A stretch of 64,000 nt of DNA from Siphonodentalium dalli. Lineage: Eukaryota > Mollusca > Scaphopoda > Gadilida > Siphonodentaliidae. The position numbers and the translations under genes were made by a program. Of the stretch, positions 55,322-64,000 are shown piece after piece. The first letter of the stretch is position 1. Each line of letters opens with the position of its first letter. The stretch lies in NCBI GenBank assembly GCA_032622095.1, contig CP136069.1, positions 7,952,036-8,016,035 on the forward strand, read 5' to 3'. The notes under the pieces were generated by a model. It saw nothing but the letters and a program-made list of their open reading frames with translations. It did not search any database and was not told the origin of the DNA.

Positions 55322-55888
55322 TTAACCCTTTCAGTGCCAAGTTCAATTTTTGTATCAACCCATATTTCCTTGATAATTTTTTCAAATTAATTGATTATAA
55401 TAATTTATTACACTCCTATGCGCGATTTCCATTGAAAACGCTGTTAATTAAAATTGGTAATGTCACTAGTGAATTATGTCATTTCCCGTGACGTATTGAC
55501 GTTACGTCGCTTACTGATCTAGATTTTTCTATGGTTGATCTTTATCCACATCGGGACTTTTAAGCATTAATTCTGTGTGTTTTAATCATATTTGGCGAAC
55601 CAAATTGATGCAGAAGTGTAATAAATAGAGTAATCAATTAGTTCCGAGAATTACGTTCAATAATTCACTCGTTCGCGCACTCGTTTCTTACCGACGTCTC
55701 TCACCTCTCGTGAATTATTTAACGTAATTCTCGGAACCAATTGATTACTCTCTATATGATACATTGATGGAAAGAGCTCTTAGAGCTGTTTTCATCAATG
55801 TATCACATTATTATAATCAATAAATTTGAAAAATGATCAAGGAAATATGTGTTAATATAAAAATCGGACTTGGCACTGAAAGGGTTAA
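55322..55888 (+). mobile_element. Family B MITE with different cargo
   Basis: TTAACCCTTTCAGTGCCAAG ... CTTGGCACTGAAAGGGTTAA. Instead of the 69-bp hairpin it carries nested inverted repeats: an outer pair (TTTCCTTGAT..AATTGATTATAATAA and inverse) and an inner palindrome 55629-55752 (GAGTAATCAATTAGTTCCGA + GAATTACGTT). Confidence 0.75.
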
Positions 55889-56240
55889 AACCTAAAGAAA
55901 GGCATGCACACTACAATATTTGTTGTGCTATCTGTGTAGGACAATGGATAAGATCAAGTCATAAGTGTGTATGTGGAATAAAAACTCATCTTATGTTCTG
56001 TGTGGTAGAATATCAAAAAATTTGTATTTTATACAATACATGTGGTATCATACATGTATGATTCAAGTAGGCAATCAGAATCAGGTATTATTTTAATCAT
56101 ACATGTAAGGTTATCTTTAAAGAAATCATAATTTTAACAATAAATTTTAAATAAACCCACCCTAGCTGGCTGCAAGTCGGTTCTGGGACATACTGTAACT
56201 TCTCATAGAAATGAGTGATTATGAGTCTTAACTCTTAAGT
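55889..56240. other. No recognised feature
   Basis: Intronic AT-rich sequence without gene or known repeat. Confidence 0.4.
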
Positions 56241-56602
56241 GAACATTCAGACGACCACGATACAATCGTAAGTGGAGGAATCGGGCCCAACGAGATCGTG
56301 GATAGTTTGTTCACACAATTGCGATGTCGTTGTACATGATGATATTGTATGTTGTTCGTAAAGCATGTGACTGACTACCCTGTAATCTTTCCAGCCACAA
56401 TTTTTACATACACAAGACTGTGATTATGTCGCAAGTGGAGGTATCCAAGGTTACGCCAAGATTTCGAATCTAAAATCAAACAGTGCTTGATATTATTTTT
56501 TTACTTGAGATTTTTACGCGAGCATGCACAGTCTAACTACCGGTTACTTCCTATGACGGAAATCCTTCCACTTACGATTGAATCGTGGTCGTCTGAACGT
56601 TC
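56241..56602 (+). mobile_element. Foldback MITE with GAACGTTCAG ends, copy 2
   Basis: GAACATTCAGACGACCACGA start, inverse TCGTGGTCGTCTGAACGTTC end. About 75-80% like 20187-20531. Lies 144 bp downstream of kinase exon 1, in intron 1. Confidence 0.7.
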
Positions 56603-56745
56603 AATAATAAATACCTGAAGGGAATGAATCAATTATATTATTATTATTAATAATTCATCAAGGGGATACATTGGCAGTTACGCAAGTAAAATGAACTGCT
56701 TTAATTCTCCTTAATAGTATTAATTTTCTATAAATATTAAATTAC

Positions 56746-57006
56746 CTTATAAACTTCCGAGAAAAATCCACTACCCAACTTTTCACATATGAAATCATCA
56801 AGACGTGTGAGTGATGAAACGGCATGTTTCAGTGCCAAACATGACGATCCAGTAACACGTCCTTCAGAATAAGACACAGGCCTATCGTTCCCGTTTGTGA
56901 TTTTTGATTGAGACTCGCCACAGTTTGAGGGTAACAGGCCATGTCGACCCATCTTCTCGCAGCATGTGCCTGTTTCCACAGTATTCATCGCTTCAGCAGT
57001 CACCAT
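56746..57006 (-). CDS. TESK: TESK-like protein kinase, exon 1 (start codon to glycine-rich loop)
   Basis: Encodes residues 1-87 of a dual-specificity kinase of the TESK branch of the LIMK/TESK family; known members phosphorylate cofilin and act on actin turnover. About 60 poorly conserved N-terminal residues are followed by [18 protein letters not shown] and SEVYK, which match the start of the TESK kinase domain. The glycine-rich loop is G78-S-G80 with V85. The ATG at 57004-57006 is chosen because an in-frame TGA lies directly upstream (57007-57009); Met7 is a possible alternative start. The exon ends in phase 0 at AAG with donor gtaatt (intron from 56745), and the family sequence continues exactly in exon 2. 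No transmembrane or signal segment is seen. A hAT-like foldback ends 115 bp upstream of the start codon. Confidence 0.9.
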
Positions 57007-57240
57007 TCACATCAAAGCTTCTACCCCACTCCTCCATCTTTATTGATTTAGTGCACTGCTGGCAAGCTGGAATTAAATGTTATGTTCACAATTTCAGTTA
57101 TCACAACTTGAAACTTTTGCAACCCTGGGAATTAAGGAAAAGATGCCTGGGCAATATTTTTTCCTAGGTGTAGGCAATTGATTATGATTATTTATCAAAG
57201 AAATTGTAGACTAGCAGACTTTAGAATTGTAGACTTAACT

Positions 57241-57456
57241 TACAGTAATGCCCTAAGTAATCGACTCCTTAACCACAGCAGAATTTTGGGTAACTTTTCA
57301 GGATTTAGTCGGAAATATGGCTTGTTGCCATTCATAGGAAAGCTCTTCCCGAGAACTTTCCTATGAATGGCAACAAGCCATATTTCCGACTAAATCCTGA
57401 AAAGTTACCCATAATTCTGTGTGGTTAAGGAGTCGATTACTTAGGGCATTACTGTA
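57241..57456 (+). mobile_element. Family D MITE, full palindrome
   Basis: TACAGTAATGCCCTAAGTAA to GGGCATTACTGTA, 216 bp; centre AAAGCTCTTCCCGAGAACTTT. Confidence 0.8.
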
Positions 57457-57520
57457 CCGAGGCAATATAATGGGCTAGGCAAACTGATTTTGCCTCTGCT
57501 TTTACCTAGGCATTTAGTCG

Positions 57521-57665
57521 GAAATATGGCTTGTTGCCATTCATCGGAAAGCTCTCGCCGAGAGCTTTCCGATGAATGACAACAAGCCATATTTCCGACT
57601 AAATCCTGAAAAATACCCATAATTCTGCTGTGGTTAAGTGGTCAATTACTTTGGGCATTACTGTA
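57521..57665 (+). mobile_element. Family D MITE, left end missing
   Basis: Starts at ATTTAGTCGGAAATATGG and completes the right arm to GGGCATTACTGTA. 57684-57983 shows nothing recognised. Confidence 0.7.
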
Positions 57666-57983
57666 GGCTAATTCCCAGGGCTGTATTGCAAGTAAGACAT
57701 GCTTCCTACCATGTTTGCAAATGATTACTCTTTAATGCCTTAAAGGCCCACTTAATTTAATTTTTTTATATTGCCTTGATATACGGATTTAATAACAAAC
57801 TATGCCATATAAAGATATGATTAAAATACTATAATTCGTCACCATTTGGAACGTCTTGTGTCTCAGATGGTGACCATATACATGTACATGTAGTAATAGA
57901 AAATAGCTGAAATCATAAAATCATTTCCCCCGTTATGGCTCCCAGAAAGCAACAGAATTCAAACTATAATTTATTTTCAATGG

Positions 57984-58158
57984 AAGCGGAGACTCGCATA
58001 TATATTAAGTGAATGCATTGGCCTAACAATATTTACCTTGACCTTGTAAGCCAGTGCATTCTCCTATGGGAGACTCGCATATACCCGGTATAAGAGAATG
58101 CACTGACGCATGATCATCAAAGCTGCATTGCAGCACAGCTCCCATCATGAAAAGGTTA
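57984..58158 (-). mobile_element. Hairpin family J, copy 4
   Basis: Stem words CATATATATTAAGTGAATGC and ATAAGAGAATGCACTG, 'cagcacagctcccatcatgaaaaggttaa' end. Confidence 0.5.
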
Positions 58159-58273
58159 ATAACTATATGTAGATATTTCCCTAATAAATTTATCATGACG
58201 ACTAATCAAAGGACAATCGACTAATTTTGGTTATTTAGACCTTAGTTTAACATTCCGCCATTTAACTCATTTA

Positions 58274-58648
58274 ATAACCCTTTACCCAACAAACCGGCCA
58301 AAAACGCCCAAATAAAGCTTCAACAGCCTAAAATATCTTCGGTCTGTCTCAATAACACCATACAAATATGGATATCATTGGAACCGGCTCATTGACCACA
58401 TTGTGATAGTTACAGTTATGCCCTGTGCCAATGCATTCTCTTATATATGCGAGTCGACCATAGGTCGCCTCGCATATATAAGAGAATGCATTGGCCTAAA
58501 AAAAAATTATAATATTTTCTTACATTTGTTAACAATTAATATGTGTTAAGCCAATGCATTCTCTTATATATGCGAGGCGACCTATGGTCGACTCACATAT
58601 ATAAGAGAATGCATTGGCACAGGGCCGTTCTGTTGGGTAAAGGGTTAA
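58274..58648 (-). mobile_element. Family A MITE, reversed, short spacer
   Basis: Left TTAA mutated to ATAA, right TTAA intact; two hairpins about 55 bp apart. Confidence 0.75.
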
Positions 58649-59469
58649 CATGTTATTCATTAAAACAATTTGTTATTTAGCAGTCCTTCGATTTTGAGGC
58701 GCACAATTGGTCTTGCGCATCTGGAATTGAAAACTAGCATGCAAAAAGTTGCATGCCCCACGATCTTGGTTAAGTTTGCTCAATAATTAACAAATACAAT
58801 GCAGCTCCACAAGGGTTGGGTTACCAACCATCGTTGTAGAAGTCATAGCATCAATAGTTATACACTGGAGTGTTTTTGAACTCAATAATGGTCAGTATCA
58901 AAGAGAAACACAATCAATTATATTACGATGTTGTTCAGGTCACAATTCATATCAGAACAAGAAACAAATACATTTATATATATTGACATTTAAGTTAACA
59001 AAAATATTTAAGCTTAACAGTTGGAATTATGCTGTAAAGTATGTTTAGCTTTAAATATCTAGCTTTCAACTGTGAAAACTTGAAAACAACCTTTATATGG
59101 TTCCTTCAACTTTCGAACAACTGTTGCAGTGTCATTGAAGGAGTCAAACTAACAGGGTTTTTTTCGTATCTTTTAAACTTTATCATCCTAATTTTCCATG
59201 CATAACAGTACTTGTCCTGAAACTAAACTGTCTGAATCTGAATGGACACGTCCAAGTGTCCAATTCTGGCATACATGTACATGTAATAGGACGGGCCAAT
59301 ATTATTACCTGATATTACTTGGTTACAACTGGACAAGAATTCAAGTTATTTTTATTATATTTGCAGTTTGTTTAACTGTATATGAAGCACCGAGAACAGC
59401 ATCTAGTGTTTGACATACCAAGGGTCAAGCAAATTATTACAGCACCAGAGCCCTTGAAGTTGAATCAAC
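58649..59469. other. No recognised feature
   Basis: Unique AT-rich sequence 5' of the kinase gene; no gene, exon or clear promoter. Confidence 0.4.
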
Positions 59470-60140
59470 CACAGTTACTGGACATAAAGTCTCAAAAATA
59501 AGGGTTTAATCAAGTTTATAAATCGGTATATTATTATAAGGTGCAAAAGTTATGCAAGCTTAACCAGGTGCCTGGACAAACATATCTCAAATAAAAGCTC
59601 TAAACACAAAAAATACCGGGCATATGTCGCCTGTTTCCTATAAATAACATACTCAGCTACAACTCTGCAGCGATAAAATTGTTCCGGATGCCAAATTAAC
59701 TGAGTTTAAAACATGTTTTACCATTAGCGACGAGTGACTCGTCGCCATCCATGTTTTCCAATACTTATTCAATCGGTAATTGGAAAGACCGGTGTTCTAC
59801 AACAAAAAATATCTCCGAACACTTGCATTTTTTTCAGAACACCGGTTCCCTTCCCACAATGCTTAAAAACAAAATGGCGATATGGATGTCATCGTCCGTC
59901 ACTAATGGCGAAAAATGTTTTAAACTCCGTTATTTTATCGTCCAGAACAATTTTATCACTGCAGAGTTGTAGCTGAGTATGTTATTTATAGTAAACAGGC
60001 GACATATGTCCGGTATTTTGTGTTACTGCTTTTATTTGAGATATGTTTGTCCAGAACCAGGTTAAGCTTGCATAACTTTTGCTCCTTACATTATGATACC
60101 AATTTATAAACTCGATTAAACCCTTATTTTTTGGACTGTG
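59470..60140. mobile_element. Long-armed foldback transposon
   Basis: CACAGT ... ACTGTG ends with arms of about 250-300 bp (AAAAATAAGGGTTTAATC, GCTTAACCAGGTGC, GCATATGTCGCCTGTTT, TACTCAGCTACAACTCTGCA and inverses), flanked by 7-bp AATCAAC (59463-59469, 60141-60147). The size of the duplication and CA..TG ends suggest a hAT-type relative. Frames in the centre are artefacts. Confidence 0.75.
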
Positions 60141-62137
60141 AATCAACGGAATAGTGATCAGGTCATGCACATCCTGAATTCCACTATTATAGTGGTATTT
60201 GACCATTAGGCCTAAAAAAAATTATACCGTGTTTCTGCTAACGGGACCTCTCCAGGGTAGGGTAGGTAGGTAGGGATTTAATTTTTTTTTTTTTTTAATT
60301 TTATTTTTTGTTCACACCCCGATCACAGGTTCCAAGCTGTATTTATGCTATTTGGACAACCCAGTGGTCATATACAGTCTTAAATTGTATTCCTAAATAA
60401 AGGGAAGGAACATTTTGACAAACATTGAGAGTGGATATATAGATAATTGGATAATGTATACACCCAATAATACAGGGTATAGAATTAATAGAATGGATGG
60501 ATAACATTCGCAATGTCGAATAATTTTATTCAGTATTAAAATATATGTATTAAGACATTTACATATAAAAGGCCCCCATTACAAATTGGCTTAATTTTAC
60601 AATTTGTAGGTTTCATACAGTGAAAATTTCTGTTGAAGTAATAATATTCATGTATATAATCTTACAATTCAGCTATTTCTCAAATACATGTACACACAAA
60701 ATGCTTAGGCAGTTTCCGATCTTGTATCCTACATGGTAACAAGCCATACCCTGGATGGCAGCAGTGACTGTGCATTAGTTGTGGAGAGAATCTTCGCTTG
60801 TAAACAAAATATGATTAATTGGCCAATTGACATAATAGAACTAATTTATGTCAGGCCTTAACAACCATAATGTTTTGTGAGAATCAAAATGCAGCATTTC
60901 TACAGCGAATCGGCTTATTAAGAATCATGATTCTCTTTCTAGTCATTTAATTGCCCCACCAAATTCCAAACAAAGAATACCGGTACATCGAAATGTGTTG
61001 GAAAGTTTTCAACTAGATTGGTCACTGTGAAAGCTGTATTTAAAAATTTTATTTTATTTTAGTCGATGATTGTTTCCCGATTAATCAACCATAGTCACCA
61101 TACCCAGTTAAAATTTAATATTGTCTAAAATAAAACTAATAGTACCGGTATCAAAATTATTTAAAAACTTGAGTTTCTCGGGCTTTTAAAATTCCAGCGT
61201 TATGTTAAAACTGACAAGATGTATTTTGTACTGTCTGTGGCATGCAAATCGGATGAACTCAGTATTGATCACAATACTGTAAAGATGCAACTGTATTGAG
61301 AGTACATCAATCATGACATGAATACATGTAGCTATATTGTAGCTAAGGCGAAAACAAAACTTGCTTTTTTCCTATATTATGGAACCAAAAATTCCAGGTA
61401 GACATGCAGGAAAGGATTTTTTTTTTAAACAAGCAATATGTCTAGCTCTTTAATGCTTAAATGTATCCTCAGATGTGGAGCCTGCATGTCTACCGGTATG
61501 TATTATGTGGGAAAGAACTGAATCCAGCTCAATAAGGTGATTATAGTATACAATGTATGTCAATTTTAACAGGAAATTGACTCCCAGCTAGGTGCCGGAG
61601 TAATACAAAATTATAGCAGACATAGATATTAAAAAGTCTCCAAAAATCAGATTAAGAAGTCACCTTGCCACTGGAGTTCGCAAACACAAGAGGTACATGG
61701 TGATCTTAAAACAACTGTGTTAAATATTATGAGCCATGAATGCTGCTATGTGATATTCTATATTCTAATATAGTAGTAGTTAGTAGTAGTAATTGTTATT
61801 GCCACGATGTGCATCTGAAGGCTTTTTATCAGCATTGATGGGGTTACCGTTTTGTTAATATGATAAAAGAGGAGGGATAATCCAAAATCATATTTCACAC
61901 AAATATTATTCAAAATCAGGTCGCACTAATTCGGTATCATACATATAGTTTGTCCATGAGAATGATTTATCATGACGGCACATGCTAAGCAACTCAATTA
62001 GCATGCAAATAGTTGAAATATTGTTATGAAGGAGTGATTGAGTCATCCTGCTATTGTTATTTAGAACGGGATATATTAGTAATAATATTATTGAATATCA
62101 AAGCTGGCGCAAAAGATCGCACAACGGTAGCCCGTAG
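60141..62137. other. 2 kb without recognised gene or repeat
   Basis: A short (GGTAGGTA)n run at about 60256-60276, a poly-T run and a (TAG)n run at about 61772-61790 are the only structures seen. Confidence 0.45.
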
Positions 62138-62446
62138 GGAAGTCAGTAGCGTACTGGTCTCTTGTGCTAAAAAGTCTCATTTGAGATCACTGAATAAATA
62201 TCCGAATGCAAAAATGCCAACTTCCCCCATTACAACATTTGTCCAGGTATGTTGTTGTGGTGCAGTACGCTGTCCGATCGGGTGCGGACATTAATGGCTG
62301 ACCCGTGTACACGCCTCGGTGTGTGCACGTTAAAGAATGCTACTGGAGTCACTACAGGGTTATAAAGTTACTCGGCCATGGTAGCACCTAGACCGGCTCA
62401 TAATTGTCAGTAAATGACAGCGAGCTGTAATGTGAAGAAGAACGAA
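62138..62446 (+). mobile_element. SINE type 2, second copy
   Basis: Head GGGAAGTCAGTAGCGTACTG has lost the A box core; body and tail as in the 53495 copy up to 'gctgtaatgtgaagaagaa'. It shows the uninterrupted site into which family D inserted in the other copy. Confidence 0.7.
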
Positions 62447-63732
62447 TTTTGTCGGAAGACTGTTTATTCGCTGCATTATTGTTAAGAGTGACATTTAGCT
62501 GTGCACTGGTATGCGCCGTGTAAGTTCTATTCCCGACGCAAATAAAGGAAACATGAATATGTTATAGTGGAATATCACTATAATCAGGTCTGGCAAATGT
62601 GAGAATACAGCTACAATAGCTGTATTCAGCTAACCTAGCTATATTCAGCTATATATTATACTCTCAAACCGGCTGTTTATCGATAACAAACTAGAAGCGC
62701 TAATTTGCGCATAGAAATTAGGCTACCATATTCTCCGGTCACCCTCATCCAAATCAAAACCGTCGCTCGTTTTCTGACAAAGTGTTGCCTTTTGTCGACA
62801 CGGCGATGGTGATTATGTGTGAAAACTTACTACGGCGGTCGATGTCGGTCATAACGGTTTAATAACTCTCAAGGTTATGCAATGCGGAATACCTTGAAAA
62901 ATACATTAAATACAATATTTATCACCGAAGATGGAACATCTTAATCATTCCCGGAAGTATCAATATGATGCTTCTAAAACGCAGTTTGGTTGGTGCGTTA
63001 AAACATGTAAAAAGGGGAATATCTCTAGCCAGAGTTTAAAGGAATATGATCCTGAAAAAAATTTAATATATTCTTTCAATATACCGATAATATATACATA
63101 AAATGTCCATTATGCGCATGTAGTCTAATATTCGGCCGCTAATCGTTATTTTTATAACGATTACACAAAATTCCGAAGTTAGCCGAAGATTTTGTGTTGT
63201 AGACGAGTCACGTGATCATCGGCCAGATCACATGATTGTCATGTGTAAACAGAAGCATAGTCACATGATCGACCACGCGGTAACTCATTGACAACGCATA
63301 GATATTCAACGATACCATAAGTTTCCATCGCGGCTTTTGACGTCTGTCGCATAATGGGAGAACACTGCGAATGCAAATACATCGTGTTCTCACAATTAAA
63401 CGTCTTTAGTGTGTTATTATTATATGTATCGCGATGTGTTGTTATTATAAAGCCATGCCGCATTTTACGTAGGATCTGGACACTGGAATGTTTACGATAT
63501 GATAATTGTCTATTAGTATTAACTGTGCAAGTCTTCGCATATATGCAATCTTTATATGAATATATAATATAATTTGACTATTCCGGTAACGAAAAAAAGA
63601 GAAACACGAGCACATGTTTATATAGATAACTGACCGTAAAACCGAAATAATATACGATAATTTATTTATACATCGTGGTAGAATATACTTATTAATATAT
63701 CAAAGTCTTCATCTGTGATTTATTTTACAGTG
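62447..63732. other. No supported gene
   Basis: A frame at 62931-63101 (MEHLNHSRKYQY.., 56 codons) and one at 63354-63572 (MGEHCECKYIVFS..) show no family resemblance. CACGTGATC/GATCACATG words cluster at 63205-63275. Confidence 0.35.
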
Positions 63733-64000
63733 AACGTTCTTTATTTAGTCATGGTAAAGGAAAACTGGGACTCGACTTAGAACAGTTGTCATCGTGATTA
63801 TTTACTGTTTACACCAATACACGTAAATACATGCACACGAACTTGCAATATACATGCTTTATATATCCGTCAAAGTCGTAGCAATTTCCGGTTTATTAAA
63901 CTCTTTTTATTCGCACCATATAAGGAATACTCTTAACATGGAACGCTCTTTATTGAGTAATAGTGAAGGAAAATGGGGACTCGAGTTGAGTTGTCATCGT
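63733..64000 (+). repeat. Pair of related units at the window edge
   Basis: 'AACGTTCTTTATTTAGTCAT..GGAAAA..GGGACTCGA' at 63733 recurs at 63944 (AACGCTCTTTATTGAGTAAT), about 211 bp apart; the second copy is cut by the window end. Confidence 0.55.

Larger units (their letters stand above)
57122..57683. mobile_element. hAT-like foldback I, copy 2, filled with family D
   Basis: ACCCTGGGAATTAAGGAAAA start and ..AATTCCCAGGGCTG end; approximate flanks ttttgca/tattgca. Contains a full D element (57241-57456) and a left-truncated one (57521-57665). Situated just upstream of the kinase start codon. Confidence 0.65.

Noticed and set aside
59734..59976. Overlapping 80- and 73-codon frames
   Set aside because: Centre of a long-armed foldback transposon; no family resemblance.

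Overview
The window is nuclear DNA from an animal, most likely a marine bivalve mollusc. It is AT-rich and has no operons or dense coding. It carries many 'gggccataactctg'-type core repeats of about 150-185 bp that end in (ACGG)n/(ACAG)n tracts, the layout known from bivalve pearl elements, now regarded as Helentron-associated repeats. ACATGTA-type short repeats are also common. This placement is inferred from repeat content and not proved.

One protein-coding gene can be supported. It is a TESK-type (testis-specific/LIMK-TESK family) dual-specificity protein kinase on the minus strand. Three exons join in frame with consensus splice sites: exon 1 at 56746-57006 (start codon through the glycine-rich loop), exon 2 at 38230-38351 (catalytic lysine and alpha-C glutamate) and exon 3 at 37357-37405. 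Intron 1 is 18.4 kb and intron 2 is 824 bp. I could not find later exons, so the gene probably continues leftward through a very long intron or beyond position 1. Everything from 38352 to 56745 is intron 1, and everything from 1 to 37356 is probably downstream intron.

The rest is repeats. The dominant elements are short non-autonomous transposons: (A) 11 copies with TTAACCCTTTACCCAACA ends; (B) 9 copies with TTAACCCTTTCAGTGCC ends, also at TTAA sites and so piggyBac-like; (C) about 18 copies of a foldback with AAGCC...GGCTT ends and about 10-bp target duplications; (D) 16 copies of a near-perfect palindrome with TACAGTAATGCCC ends at TA sites, Tc1/mariner-like; plus smaller families, two SINE types, hAT-like foldbacks and pearl/Helentron-like elements. 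Families A and B share an almost identical 69-bp hairpin cargo, about 30 copies in the window, although their ends differ.

Layout: 1-3505 pearl-like repeats and C elements; 3966-5898 local duplications with A and D insertions; 8803-11165 a 45-bp satellite; 12630-13312 a 25-bp satellite; 14506-15225 a CT-rich tract; 15840-17215 pearl cores with a nested insertion; 19084-20108 a 41-bp satellite; 21349-22291 a foldback enclosing about 163-bp cores; 25850-26268 a 30-bp satellite; 29246-29862 a 44-bp satellite; 37357-57006 the kinase exons and intron 1; 57007-64000 sequence upstream of the kinase with foldbacks and a SINE. Nested insertions allow a relative chronology and several direct target-site readings.
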